Of a DNA stretch of 64,000 nt, positions 10,634 through 22,611 are shown piece by piece. Both the position numbers and the translations under genes were made by a program. Source of the DNA: Marsupella aquatica (taxonomy: Eukaryota > Marchantiophyta); the NCBI GenBank assembly GCA_973895155.1, contig OZ316895.1, forward strand, positions 19,034,001-19,098,000, written 5' to 3'. The notes beneath the pieces were generated by a model. That model ran no database searches, was not told the origin of the DNA, and was given only the letters and a program-made list of their open reading frames with translations. The stretch's first letter is position 1. Each line of letters begins with the position of its first letter.

Positions 10634-12784
10634 CTACTTGTGATGCAATTGCAAAACTTGCAATATGTCACGGTGTCTAGAGAAACTCTCCAAAGGAATC
10701 ACTTTGGTAAATGCGTCAGCCGGGTTGAGTTTACCATCAATCTTGACTAGCTCAAACAAATTATCAGACACAGCCTGCCTGATAAAATGGTACCTGACGT
10801 CAATGTGCTTCACTTTGCTATCCATCACCTGGTTCACAGCAAGGTGGAGCGCACTTTGACTATCACAATGGAGCTTCACATTCCCCTGTGGTAATCCCAT
10901 TTCAGTGATAAGTCTATCCAACCAAATCGCTTCCTTTGCTGCTTCCGCAGCTGCAACATACTCCGCTTCTGTAGTAGACTGAGCAATACACTTCTGCAAA
11001 GTAGACCTCCAACTTATGCATCCACCGCCAAGTGTGAACACGTATCCTATTGTTGATCTCCTTCGGTCCAAATCTTGTCCATAGTCAGAATCTACATAGC
11101 CAATCAATGATCTAGCATTCTTTGCATTTGCATCAAATAAAAGACCATGATCCACGGTACCCTTCAAGTACCTGATAATCCACTTCACTGCTTCCCAGTG
11201 TACCTTCCCTGGATTCGACATGTACCTGCTCACCTTGCCCATAGCCATGGCAAGATCAGGTCTAGTGCAAGTCATCAAATACATGAGACTCCCCACTGCC
11301 TTGTCATATGGAACCTTTGACATCAACCCCTTCTCTGTGTCATCTGTAGGACAGAACGCTGATGATAACTTGAAGTGTGGAGCCAACGGGGTACTTACTG
11401 GCTTGCTATTCCCCATGTTGAACCTTGCAATTACCTTCCTCGCATAACTGCTCTGCGTCAACCATAGCTTGCCAGCCTCCAAGTCCCTAGTGATCTCCAT
11501 ACCCAAAATCCTCTTAGCTGGCCCTAAATCCTTCATCTTAAACTCTGCACTAAGCAGTGCCTTGAGCTTAACAATCTCAGACCTATCCTTGGCTGCAATT
11601 AGCATATCATCCACATAAAGTACTAAAACAATGAACCCAAAGACAACATTCTTTACCGGTTTCAAATACACACAAGGGTCAAATACACTTATGTGAAAAC
11701 CTTGTGACCGAATCCAATCGTCAAACCGCTTGTTCCATTGTCTTGGTGACTGCTTCAACCCATACAAGGATTTCAGCAATCTGCAAACCAATTCCTCCTG
11801 TCCTCTCTTCACAAAACCTAGCGGTTGTCTCATGAAGATCACCTCTTCCAATGTGCCAAAGAGGAAAGCTGTGACAACATCCATCTGATCTAGCAGCAGA
11901 CCAAACATTACAACAAATACACACAATAGTCGTATTGTAGAGTACTTAGCAACTGGTGAGAAGACCTCATTGTAATCCACACCTTTCTCTTGTGTGAATC
12001 CCTTTGCTACCAACCTAGCCTTGTAAACCTTCGATCCACCTCCTATAGAATTATCCTTCAGCTTGTAAATCCACTTGCTGTCCACCACTTGCTGACCCTT
12101 AGGCAGCTTAACAAGCTCCCAAGTTTTGTTGTCCTTTAGTGACTGCATCTCCGTTTGCATTGCTGTAGTCCACTTCTGCTTCTCCTTTGAAGCACTTGCC
12201 TCATGAAATGAAGAAAGTTCCCCTTCTTCCAAAATTAACGCATCACCCTCATCATCAGCTGTAAAATCATCCTCTTGCAGTTGAGATGAATCAACGCACT
12301 GTCCATACCTTGGTGGAGCGCGTACAGTGCGACCAGATGTTCTTCTAGCCGATGACTCCGGTTGATCTGCGTGTGCTGGTATAATTTGAAGCTCAACAAC
12401 ATCCACTTGCTGCTCACCAGCATCAACAAACTCCTCTGGTTCCTCTGGCACAGGAACCAGCTCCATAATTGGAGCAACTCCTCTCCGATCATGCACCTCA
12501 TAACCAATCTCCCCCTCAACAAGATTCGGGGTATAAACTGTGGTGAGATGGCGAGTTATCCCCTGTTCTGAATAGTACTCTTCAAATTCCATTGAAGTGT
12601 ACTCCCCGCCGTTGTCTGATCTCAGACTCTTCACCCTTGTATCCAAACACTTGATCGTGTTCCCAGTCTGATTCTCCACTTGGGCCTTCCACTTCTTAAA
12701 AATGGACAAGACATCAGACTTATGCGTCATGAAATAAATCCACACAAATCTTGAGTAATCATCAATAAATGATACATAGTACAA
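10634..12784 (-). pseudogene. Copia B pol with integrase end deleted
   Basis: A 716-codon frame starts inside integrase (YYVSFIDDYSRFVW), keeps SDNGGEY, and then jumps at YTP directly into the linker NLVEGEIGYEVHD. A has about 150 further integrase residues there, including NGVAERLNR and the FLGY end, so B carries an in-frame deletion. RT (YVDDM) and RNase H follow intact and without the TAG seen in A. The catalytic third acidic residue of integrase lies in the deleted part, so integration activity should be lost while RT may be whole. Confidence 0.85.
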
Positions 12785-12817
12785 CTTTCCAGAGTGTGAG
12801 AGAGTCGGGGATGGACC

Positions 12818-13438
12818 TCACACGTCACTATGTATGTACTCAAGAACCGCTTTGGAACGATGAGTTCCAACACCAAAAGCACAATGATGCTGCTTTCCAA
12901 GAATGCAATGCTCACAAAACTCTAATTTACAAGATTGCAAATCAGAAATGAGTCCATTCTTCCGTAAGATAGCCAAACCCTTCTCACTCATGTGGCCTAG
13001 CCGTGAATGCCATAGTTGAGTCATCTTCTCGTGAGACTTGGTTACATTGGCCTCTCCACATACACTATTGCCCTGTAACACATACAAATTCTTTTGTCTA
13101 CTTCCCTTCAAAATCACTGTCTCTCCCAACCTGACTTGAAGTTCACCATCAATAACGCTCCATTGATGACCATTTGAATCCAACACACCGAGTGAAATCA
13201 GATTCTTACGCATGCCAGGTACATACCTGACTCCGGACACTATGCATACAGCGCCATCAAACATTTGAATCTTCACAGACCCAATTCTCTCAATTTGACA
13301 GGAGTGATCATTTCCCATCAGAACTGAACCGTTTGAAACAGAGTAAGAACTGAAAAACTCACGAATGTAACAAATATGAAAAGAGCAAGCACAATCAAGA
13401 ATCCACACATCATCTGCTCTCCTAGATGACCTGCACAT
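12818..13438 (-). pseudogene. Copia B protease and pre-integrase part
   Basis: A 206-codon frame with WILDCACSFH and the zinc motif LWHSRLGHMS ... CEHCILGKQ. It ends at IHSDV with a TGA where A reads WGPSP, a Trp to stop change. The following frame (10634-12784) resumes a few codons later. Confidence 0.85.
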
Positions 13439-13453
13439 GGCATACCCCCGACT

Positions 13454-13910
13454 TCATAAAATATACTCATCATTGAGTAAATCAGCTTCTCCATCAGCCC
13501 TAGCCACATTTGCCGATGAAGTTTCCGCTGCCTTTCCCTTACAGTCTCGCTTGAAGTGTCCAACTTGGTTGCACTTCCAACATGTCACCTGCCTCCTCTG
13601 AGGGGATTTACCCTTGGACTTAGATCTGGATTTAGATCTAAACTGGGTTCTACGGTCCCCAGTTGGTCGCTGCATACTCCTCCCACGGTTAACATTGAGG
13701 GCAGCACCAGATGATGAAGGCTGTGACGTGATGTGCATCTTCTGCTGAAGATCATCACTAAGCAGAGAACTTACCACATCATTGTATGAAATGGTATCCC
13801 TATCACGATGCAACAACACTCGTGATAGGGACTGGTAAGATGGAGGCAATGAACTAAGAAGCTGCAGAGCCTTTGTCTCATCATTCAAAGTCTCCCCAAG
13901 GATTTCCAAG
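13454..13910 (-). pseudogene. Copia B gag, C-terminal half
   Basis: It carries gag helices and the zinc knuckle CWKCNQVGHFKRDC. It reads through the two codons that are stops in A (CGA at the position of the 8188-8190 stop). HT1 cuts it at 13911. The N-terminal half resumes at 18116 on the far side of HT1. Confidence 0.85.
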
Positions 13911-13911
13911 T

Positions 13912-13934
13912 TGTGATGCCTAGACAGGAATCAC
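13912..13934 (+). repeat. HT1 5' terminal hairpin
   Basis: After the first T, GTGATGCCT pairs with AGGAATCAC (one G-A mismatch) around the loop AGAC. HT2 and HT3 have the same stem with loops AACC and AGCC. Confidence 0.75.
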
Positions 13935-14026
13935 TCGGCCGGTTAAGTGGGTAAAGCAGGAAGGCACCCTAGGAACACCTTAGTATAGTGACAAAACAAG
14001 GAAAATATAAACAATTAGGGGCAACC

Positions 14027-17000
14027 ATGGAACCCGGGCAGAGGCCGGAGGTAAGGCTGAGGGTGAAAACCCGATTAGGGTTAGGGCGCGTTAAGCGTCG
14101 GCGGCTAGGAAGGATCAACGGGAAGAAGGACCGGCAGAGGAGAGGGGTAAGGAGCGCTTGCAGGAGATGGTGGCTCATTTGCGAGCACGAACTAGGCAGA
14201 CGACTACGGGAGGCCAACTACTGTCAGCTGCTTAGGCAAGCACTCGGGGAGAGAGTAGATACCGACGATCAACCTAAGGAGGGTATGAGCAACGTCAATC
14301 AAGCGGCACATTTTTGGGGATGCCTGTTCGAACGGGCAACTGAGTACATCAAGACTTACGAGGACGAGGAGTCAGAAAGGGCAGCTCGAGAACGGCAGGA
14401 GCTCGCTCGATTGTGGGAGCTGCAGAAGATGGCTTTCTTAGGAGGCGAACTCATCAAGGACGAGTTCCTGTGGACGCCTACTTCCAATCAACTCGACGAT
14501 CTTCTGTTTTGCAAAGACAGCGTCGTCGGCATCCGAGAGGCCATCAAGAACTGCAACGACATACACTAGGAATTAAAGGGTAGCACGGAAAGGTGGACCC
14601 AGGCAACGGTGCTAGGAGAAACCTCCACGGCAGTAGAGATGAAGAGGAAGGGAGCCGTCAACGATGAAGCCACCCCGGCAAAAAGAACGAGGTCGGCGGC
14701 ACCAAAGAAGCCAGCCGAGCAGCAGAGCAGGAGGCAGGGAGAAGCCGAAGAGGAGGAGGTCGATCCCATCAAGGCCATTCCAACCAGGGATGACACCTGG
14801 AAGGGCTGGGCGGCAACCCTACCGGTGGAGGTGCAACTACATTTTGCACGGGAGGAGGATGCATGCTTTACGGCCATGCAGACCAAGAAGTACCAAGGCT
14901 TCATGGCCGGATCCGGCTTGGAGGCCTTTGTAAGATTACCATGGCTGAAGCCGGAGGTACCGGAGTCAGACCTATTAGAATTCGTGGGGTCATGGGAACC
15001 CGAGACCAATTGCACGAGGATATATGGGAAGGATTTCTATCTTACTCCCAAGGTGATTGCCGAAGTGTTTGGCCTGCCGATGGGCAATAAGACCAAAGTT
15101 GATACCAGGAAGACCTTGCCTGACAAGGAGTTCCGGTCGTTCCCCGGGCCATCAACGAAGAATGGCTTCTTCCGGAACACCTGCACCAACCCGCACATAG
15201 GAGAGATGATCGACTTCTTGCGGGTGACCATGCATTGTAACTTGCCGAGGGCAGAGATCGGCAAGGCACAGGTCTATCTGGCAGAAAGGCCAGACCCAAG
15301 CCGGGACTACAACGGGTACCTCCTCAACCAATTGAAGAAGATCTTAAAGGAGGAGCAGCAGGTAATCGGCATGGGGAGCGTGTCGCGGCTTGGCTATCAC
15401 ATGCCGCTGTTGTGCCGGTATGCCAGAGGTCAGACTTTTGCCCCGGTACTTCCCCTGCAGGTAAGGGCACCCGAGGAAGCTCCAACGCCGAGGCCGTTGG
15501 CTGAGAAGCCTCAACCACCTGTTAGTCCTACGATCGAGCAGGTGTTTAGGCCCAGGAAGGAAGACTTGCCGATGCAGCAACCAGGCATGCAGAGTCTGCT
15601 GAAATTTGCAGGAATTTCAGGAGCGAATCAAGCAGGAGGAAGAGGCCGCCCTGGCTAAGGAAAAGGATTTACCAGGAGGAGATTGGCCGGAGGACATCAG
15701 GCGGCTAGCCGAAAAAGGAAGCAAACCTCTAGCCACGATTGAAGAGATCCGCAGGACGGCTTGGGAGCAGAGGCCACGATGGGCGATGCCGATCACTTCT
15801 ACTTACTCCACCTACGCTAAGAATAGAGCCATGGAGTATGGTGAGATGTGTGGGGAACTTGCGCTCGGCATCTTTGGAGAGGAGTTGGAGGTAGGACCCT
15901 TTTTCCATAGGGAGCAGTTGGAGAAGCACCAATTAGAAGAAGCGGTGGCTTTAGAGAGAAGCAAGAAGGACGAGGTCATTCGGCGGCTTAGGAGGATGGG
16001 AGCCGAGATTGAAGATCTAAGGGCGGCCAAGAAAGCCCAAGATGAACTGCGGATTAAACGACATGAGCTGAACATCATGCAGGGGCAGTTGGACGCCGCG
16101 CAGGCTGATAATCAGAATATCAAGGATAAACTGACTCAGACGCAGGAAGAGTTGGCCGACACAATCAAAGAAAGGGAAAAGTGGAAGCAAGAGCTGAAGA
16201 ATACAGAGGAGGCCCACATAACAGCCAACAGCCGGGCCATGGCGGAGACCCAAAGAAAGGAATGGGCGTTGAAAGGGGAGCTCGAGAAAATCCGCGGAGC
16301 CCTTGAGCAGAAGGAAGTCGAGTTAGGGAAATCCTATCAAGGGATTATGGCGCTGCAGCAGGAGCTTGCGTCCCTGACGGCCAGCTTCAAGGCCGACCTA
16401 AGGGAGAAGGACGAGATGCTCGAACAGACTTACGCCAAGATGAACCAGATGGAGTCTGTCATCATTGCAGAGCTCGACAAGGAGCTAAGAGCAACCCAGG
16501 AGGAGAAGGCTACCTTGAAGAAGGAATTGGAGGAAGCCCACAGGGAGCAGGAGGAGGCCAAAAACGAGCTGGAGGGGGCACGTAAGGACCTGGATGAAAC
16601 CCAAGAGGAGTTGGAGGAAATCACGAGGAAGATGGAGAACCTACAGCGGCGGGCCGACAACCAAACAGAGCGGCTGAAGAAACAAGCCGCAGTATTTAAA
16701 TGCTTAGCTGCAGCAGGTCCATCTCCTGTTGGGACAAACCAGTTACCAGGGGTGGTAATTGCCGAAGGACAAGCCGCCCCACCTGCACCAGTGCCGGAGG
16801 TAAGTGGGAAGGGGAAGGGACCAGCTGCCGAGCCACCAACGAAGAAGAAGCGGAAACCTTCAGGGTCAAGGAGTAATACGACTTCACAGGCCGTGGTGAT
16901 CAAGGAGGTAGACCCAGCACCGACCCCAGACAGGGTCACGGCTAAGGATCCAACTACCCTAGGGGAAGGGGAAGCCGAAGCCGTGGGGTTGGCTGAGGCC

Positions 17001-17189
17001 GAAGCCGTGGGGGTGGCTGAAGCCGAAGCCGTGGGAGTTGTCGAGGCTGAAGCCGAAGGTGGACCCAGTCAGGCCGATGGAGAGTTGACTCGGTCAAGGG
17101 CAGGTAATCTGTCAGTAGGCGGGCCAACGGCAGTGGCTGAGGAGGAAGTGTTGGGGGCGTCCATTGAGGATCCACCACCGGTGTCGTGA
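14027..17189 (+). pseudogene. HT1 gag-like or transposon protein, broken
   Basis: The start chosen is the ATG of MEPGQRPEVR, conserved in all three copies. The order is a basic N-terminal segment; the MSNVNQAAHFWG domain; a KRTRSAAPKKP basic stretch; and a domain with FVGSWEPETN, YGKDFYLTP and FGLPMGNKT that resembles the 'putative plant transposon protein' family. A long coiled coil (about 15,900-16,680), a KKKRKPSGS Lys-rich stretch and an Ala/Glu/Val repeat tail follow. The frame is broken by TAG at 14567-14569 (TGG in HT2) and by a deletion near 15604 that removes the Pro-rich middle section seen in HT2 and HT3. I cannot assign a biochemical activity. A structural or nucleic-acid-binding role like Gag is an inference. 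Confidence 0.6.
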
Positions 17190-18000
17190 CGGTGCAAGGG
17201 CGCCGTTCCTTTTAGGGAGGGCGGACGTGGAGGGAGGAGGCGTGAGTGGGCAGGGCGGGCACGGATCTCCACGTTTAGGATTAGGATCAGAACCAGGAGC
17301 GGCCCTGACACTTAGCTTAGTGGGATTGCGGTCCCACTGGTAGGAGCAACACTTGTGCTCCTGCCTTGCTGTACATAGGTAGATTCGGGCAAGTAGATTA
17401 CTGTTAAGTAGATTAGGCTTACGATGCAAAGAATGGCGGATCCACTACCAGGATAAGTACCTGGGCAGCGGGGAGCTCAGGGCCTCTTCTTTAGCAAGTT
17501 TTTAGTTTGCACCAGCCGGGCTGGGATCAAGTAGTACGAGAAGCTCTCGGTTAGTCATACAGTGACCCTTGTGTATATTCATGTTTCCTCATGCCTAAGA
17601 GCTGAATAGAGTTGGCCTCACGGCTTAGTTCGCAGAACTTGTGTATGAGATGTACTGTTTGTATGGCAAGTGCATGGTATGACTCAGTCAGAATGAGTCA
17701 TTTTGCTATTTGTGTGTCGCATTAACTTGTGTGAAGAGTGCCCACATCAACAGAAGGAAGGAAAGTAAGCAGGGGAGTGAGAGTTGGATGTGTCGAGCTA
17801 AGAGAGGTCTTAGCGGCTTAACCAAGCCTATTGGGGATCATTCCGGCGGCGGAATCCAAACATACCTAACAAGACGGAGGGGAAGACAGGGGAAGACAGG
17901 GGAAGGCCTATATTAGGCCGGCTACGTATCTCATGACCCGATGAAGGATCTGTCCAGTATATGTGTGTAAAATGTTAATAGTAGTAGTAGAAGGTTAGCA
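17190..18000 (+). other. HT1 3' untranslated region
   Basis: About 0.8 kb without a convincing ORF, closely matched by HT2 and HT3. It holds several short repeats such as gtagatta near 17380-17415. No polypurine tract or LTR-like repeat precedes the 3' end. Confidence 0.6.
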
Positions 18001-18104
18001 GCGTCCCATGCCGCTAAGCCGCGGAAACGGCCTCGCCAAGCACGAAACCTGCGGGAATCGGCTTGAGCTGGGGGGTTTCTTGGGTTTAGGGAGCCATGGG
18101 ACGC
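18001..18104 (+). repeat. HT1 3' inverted repeat
   Basis: GCGTCCCATG (18001-18010) and CATGGGACGC (18095-18104) form a perfect 10-bp stem ending 6 bp from the element's 3' end. HT2 keeps it exactly (26526-26535 and 26620-26629). Confidence 0.75.
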
Positions 18105-18115
18105 ACCACACAAGT

Positions 18116-18697
18116 CAACGACCATGTCGTTGAAAGCATCCACATGGTCTTGAAACTTCGTACCGGATTCCTTCATCCTAAAACTCATCAGCTTGTAGGA
18201 ATGTAGAGCCGGTTCGACAACTCCTTGCGGTGATACTTGCTCTGCAATTCCGCAAATAAGGACATGCAATCCTTATGTGCACCCAACTGCTTGATTATAG
18301 GAGGCATGAGATAGAGTGTAACACATCACACTCCCTGCTCCTGCATGCGGTCCCATTGTTTCTCATCAACATCATCTTCACGAGGGCTCAGCAGTTGGCC
18401 CATCCCTGACGCATAAAGCACTCCCTTCACCTGCTTCTCCCATAGCAAGTAGTCAGAGCGCCCATCATACTTTGTCACTTCATACTTGGGTCCCCCAAGC
18501 TTGAAAGTCCCCATCTTCTTCTTTGGCACTACCTTGAGCTCCGGTAGTAGTACTGCTTTCTCCACCACACGCCGCACCGGTGATGGTATCGGTGTCACGT
18601 GCTCTTCCTCCTGCTCCTCTCTCTGCCCCTGAAACCTCCGCGGTGATCCTCGTGCTTCAAGTTCCACGTCTTCAAAAAACTCCTCCAAATCACTCAT
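18116..18697 (-). pseudogene. Copia B gag, N-terminal half
   Basis: The minus strand begins MSDLEEFFEDVELEARG at 18697 and continues through KKKMGTFKLGG to LLSPREDDVDEKQWDRMQEQGV, where a TGA (18326-18328) stands in the WCVTLYLMPP region that is open in A. It then continues to the HT1 insertion point. It supplies the start codon and first 30 or so residues missing from element A. Confidence 0.85.
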
Positions 18698-19816
18698 ATG
18701 AGAAAATCACAAAAAATGTTTTTTTTCACAACTTCTCAAAAAACTCGAAACTCAACACCGCCGCGTAGCCCACAAAGCTAGGAGTCCAATACTGAAAACC
18801 GAAATCAAAATTGAAATTTGATAGAAAAGTTATTCAAATTTTGGTCGAGGTGGGTAAAACCTTGGGAAACTCCCCCGTTTTGACCACCTCAGGGAATAAT
18901 CGAAATACCAAGTACAACCCGTTGTCGGAATTGCGATGTGATTGGTGCGCCACGTTGCCAACTTCAATGGCTACGACCTCGCCGAAAAATAACCAAAAAA
19001 TTTACCGTTCGACGGATGAAATCTTTGTCGGACGGTAAAAAATAGCTCTCTGGTTTTTTGGAATTTTGGAAGAACAATCGAGGGGCTGACACATGTCCTC
19101 GAACCCCCAAAACCCCCTACCACCCTTCGTCGTCGAAATCTGGTCGCGTGCGCAGAAAATACACACGGTAGAATATACCCCTCGACACCAAACGCAAGAT
19201 ATCTCACTCGGGTTTTGACGAAATCAAGATCTGATTTCAGATTTGGAAACTAGACTCCGAGGCGGTGAAGATCGATATAAGAAGCACCCAAAACGAGGAA
19301 AGAACAAGGGAGAAAAAAATTGGTAAAGATGACAGATTTCTCTCAATTGCCATAGCCAATTTCGAATCAGTTTTTCAAAGAGAAAAAAATGGTACTTTGT
19401 CAACAAGGAATGTTGATCAATTGCACTTGGTGCCGTCACCAAGTCCAACAAGGTAATTGATTTTGCTTAGCCTTCCTCTTTGCATCAAAGAGCCAATCCC
19501 GAACTCAAAACAATCATCTTGTCTCAATCTCTTCGTTGAGTCAAAACACTTGACGCTTCTCCCTCCGAGTCGATTGCCAACTTTCTTCACAAAATCTAAA
19601 ATGATGAAAACTTAGATCTCTCTGCACCACGAGTTCCGTTCAGCGATTTCTTCACACCGTTAGAAAGCTCTTGCCCTGATCTATCCGTTGAGCCCATAAA
19701 CTCCAAGTTCCATGCGACGGAACTCTGGGAAATCCACCGACACTCAACGCTGGAAAAACCGTCATGAAATCCCGTCACGAACACACGTCACCTCCCAAGC
19801 ATGCTCTGATACCAAT
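18698..19816 (-). other. Copia B 5' leader
   Basis: This untranslated leader lies between the primer site and gag. A and B share its outer parts, but two blocks (about 18672-18867 and 18975-19397) are missing from A. It carries no convincing ORF. Confidence 0.7.
19803..19814 (-). promoter_or_regulatory. Copia B primer binding site
   Basis: The minus strand reads TGGTATCAGAGC two bases from the 5' LTR, identical to element A, and matches initiator tRNA-Met. Confidence 0.9.
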
Positions 19817-20201
19817 TGTTGAGCATAGACGACGATCGTAACGGCAAGCCCATGAACCATCCAACGCACAATAGTCGACACAAGAGATACGTGGTTCACC
19901 TCCTTGAGGCTACGTCCACGGGAACACACAAGAGAACTTTATTGAACTCTAAGCCCGTCGGCTATACCGAGTCTCCACAGTGTAAACTCTCCCTATCTCT
20001 CAAGTGGCTCCATAACAATGAGCCTTGGTTCTACCTCTCCAAACACACATGCCTCTTATGATATAGTGTGCAACTTAGTTGTACCTAACCACATAGTTGT
20101 ACCTAATCATGTAGTTGTACCTAACCACGTTGTTGTACCAACCCACGTTGTTGTACCAACCACGTCATACCTAACCTAGACATAAGAGTAAATACCCAAC
20201 A
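19817..20201 (-). repeat. Copia B 5' LTR, shortened
   Basis: At 385 bp it is 36 bp shorter than the other family LTRs. The difference is exactly two of the 18-bp U3 repeat units. It ends next to TSD GTACC at 20202-20206. Confidence 0.95.
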
Positions 20202-21526
20202 GTACCGGTATGTTATGGAATCCATCACCGGGGAGTATGTTTGATCAAAGTCTCGGCCGAGGATTTGGGTGTAGCCCTTTGCTACCAAATGAGCTTTGTA
20301 CCTGATTACCTCTCCTTTTGCATTTTGTTTCCTCACAAAAGTGAACTTATAGCCCGTAAGGTGGGTCCCTGCAGGTGCAAGGATTACAGCTCCAAAAACT
20401 TTTTGTTTTATAAGGCCCAGGGGTTGGCCCCGTTTTGCCTTTGGTGTAGTTTCAGTTGCCTGTGCAGCTGTTTGGGAGATTCTTGCGGGTATGTTCGCTG
20501 CCGCCGTGTGTGAACGTGTGACCGTAGCTACATCGTTGAAAGAGTCTGGTAATTTCATGAGCATCTGTTGTAAATGGAGAACCCTTTGCACTCCTTGGTC
20601 TGCTTCTCTGGTCCGGTGGTCATCAGTAAATGGTTTTGTGGGTAGCCATTGTAGGTCTAGTGCTTTGATATGTCCGCTTCTAGCTGGGTCTTCGGTGAGT
20701 GTTGGGAATTCATCTTCAAAAAATTGACAGTCTTGGAACCTTGCTTTAAAGACGTCTGCTATCGTGGGTTCCAAGTACCTGATGATAGAACGTGAGTCTA
20801 GTCCCACGTAGATACCTCGTTGTTGCTGAGGTCCCATTTTAGTCCGTTTGGGACCTAGTATTGGGACTAGGACCAGGCATCCGAATGTGCGGAGATGGGT
20901 AATGTCTGGTGGCAGTCTGTATGCCAAGAAGTGGGGGGTTGGGTATTGAAGGAGGATGGCCTTATTCTTAGAAGGGCGGCTGCATGGCCCCAGGCTGAGG
21001 CTGGTAAGTTGGATTGCATTAGTAGGGGTCTGGCCACCATTTGTATGCGTTTTATCACTGATTTGGCAATACCATTCTGAAAATGGACGTGTGGGACCGG
21101 GTATTCGGTGTCTATCCTTGCAGTCTCACAGAAGTCATCAAATGTTTTTGAGGTAAACTCCCCCGCATTATCAACTCTTATGGTTTTGATTGGGTTCTCT
21201 AGGAATTGGTGTTTAAGTTTCAGTATGTGAGATAAGATTCTGGGGAAGACTAAGTTTCGTGTGGAGAGCAAGGAGACCTGTGACCATTTGGTGGAGGCGT
21301 CTATAATGACCATGAAGTATCGGAATGGGCCGGAGGGTGGGTCAATTGGTCCGCAGAAATTTGCTTGTATCCTCTCTAAAAATTGTGGGATCTGTTGTAT
21401 GGTTTTTGATGGTGCAGGCCAAGTCATTATCTTTCCCTGTGAACAAGCAATGCAGAGTCTGCCTGAGGCTAAGGGGTGGACTCCGTGAGGTATGCCCACC
21501 GTGGTCTTCAAAATATTGTGGTACAT
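20202..21526 (-). pseudogene. Outer Copia integrase and N-terminal RT
   Basis: 20867-21526 encodes integrase, with FRYFMVIIDAST, the ARV-type core IRVDNAGEF and NGIAKSVIKR. 20202-20927 runs from HLRTFGCLV and KCIFVGY-like GIYVGLDSR through a Pro/Thr linker into RT (YKAHLVAKGYTQ, GRDFDQTYSPV). It ends at the Copia B junction. The two frames overlap out of phase, so one frameshift separates them. The family differs clearly from A and B. Confidence 0.85.
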
Positions 21527-22174
21527 ATTGGTGCCGGGGTGGCCCAGGCGATTATGCCAAATTTGAGTTAAGGTGAGGGTGGGTCGCTCTGTATGGTAAG
21601 AGTGTATCCACGTGATGTATAAACCAAGAGGATAAATTGGTAAAATCTCTCAAACTCCTCCCCCTGGTTTAGTGTTGTCTAGTATCTGCAGGACTTCCCG
21701 GTTGTTGTAGATGTCTGTATGGATGTGTAGCTTATTTGCACAGATGTTGTTGAAGCTGATTAGGTTCCTTGGGGCCTGGGTGCATAAATTGTCGAGTCGA
21801 TATAGATTGTAGTCCCGTTTGGGAATTTGACTCTGGCCGGGCCATAGCCCTCCTCTATATGGTTAGGTCCTGTTATGGTTGTCATGGATCTGTTGGATGG
21901 AGTGATTCAAAGAAAGTAGTGTCTGTCTCGTAATATTGAGTGAGATGTTCCGTTGTCCACAATGCAATTGCTGTGGTCATTTGGTAGTGATGAGGTAGAG
22001 CCTAATTGGGCGGTGTGGACCTCGGGTACGGCTGGGTCTATTCTATAGCCCTCACTGTCATCTAGGGCCTCCATGTAGTTGCCCTGTGCTCCGTTGGTGG
22101 GCTGTTCCCGGCTTTGCTTATAAAGTGTGACCAGGTGTGCAGGTGTCCGACAGTCTCTTTGTAAGTGTCCCTTG
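21527..22174 (-). pseudogene. Outer Copia gag C-terminus and protease region
   Basis: A minus-strand reading contains HLQRDCRTP, the second half of a CCHC zinc knuckle, at the junction with element D. It continues into HSSNCIVDNGTSHSIL at 21907-22010, the Copia protease motif (DNGTS for DSGAS). 21527-21900 continues toward the pre-integrase zinc region in broken frames. The first half of the knuckle, CFRCGT, lies at 29700-29720 beyond element D. Confidence 0.8.
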
Positions 22175-22611
22175 TGTCGCGCCCCTAACCCGGGCCTTAA
22201 ATCCAGTTTAGTTCCATGGGGCAACCTCGACCACCAGTAGGGGTGAGGGTTCGGGCAAGGAGGTGTGTAGTGGCCTCAATTAGCCCTAAGTCGGGCTAAG
22301 TCAATCTACTTACCGGTATAATACTTACGCAACTCATATTGGTCATAGGTATATTTGTTTTCCACCGTTGGAATATTCCCATAGTTAGTGACTCGGACTA
22401 ACTCCCGGCTTGGGGCTTTCAAGCCATCAACGCGACAGAACCTTGTAGTATGCAATGGGTGGCAATCCCTACCATTAGTCCACACCCAGTACGTCCCTTG
22501 AAATGGCGCCTTTGCCCATACAAAACACACACAACACCAGCTACACGCGATAGAATCAGAGGGAAAAGACTACATTTACTCAGCAAAGAATCACTTTACA
22601 TAGTTGACTTG
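22175..22611 (-). other. Element D 3' region, distal part
   Basis: Noncoding sequence of D between its 3' end and the HT2 insertion. It has only short chance ORFs. The end contains a GC-rich GCCC/GGGC pairing but no stem as long as in the HT family. Confidence 0.5.

Larger units (their letters stand above)
13912..18110 (+). mobile_element. HT1: LTR-less hairpin-terminated element
   Basis: The 4199-bp element starts TGTGATGCC and ends GCACCACA. CAAGT duplications flank it (13907-13911 and 18111-18115), and removing it with one CAAGT restores the gag reading of Copia B. No LTR, primer site, integrase or RT is visible. The 5' end folds as a hairpin with an 8-of-9 stem, GTGATGCCT against AGGAATCAC. 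The 3' end has a 10-bp inverted repeat GCGTCCCATG ... CATGGGACGC. It encodes a long protein, broken here. Two further copies are HT2 and HT3. Confidence 0.85.
10023..20201 (-). mobile_element. Copia element B, carrying nested element HT1
   Basis: LTRs of 421 bp (10023-10443) and 385 bp (19817-20201) flank it, with TSD GTACC at 10018-10022 and 20202-20206. It is the same family as A. The LTRs differ at roughly ten positions plus a 36-bp loss of two 18-bp repeat units, so B inserted earlier than A. It contains HT1 in its gag gene and an in-frame deletion of about 460 bp across the end of integrase. Without HT1 it is about 6.0 kb. Confidence 0.95.

Noticed and set aside
13969-17429. Long minus-strand ORFs inside HT1 (for example 16430-16939)
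   Set aside because: They are antisense shadows of the coiled-coil frame. The sense strand is conserved as protein in HT2, HT3 and D.
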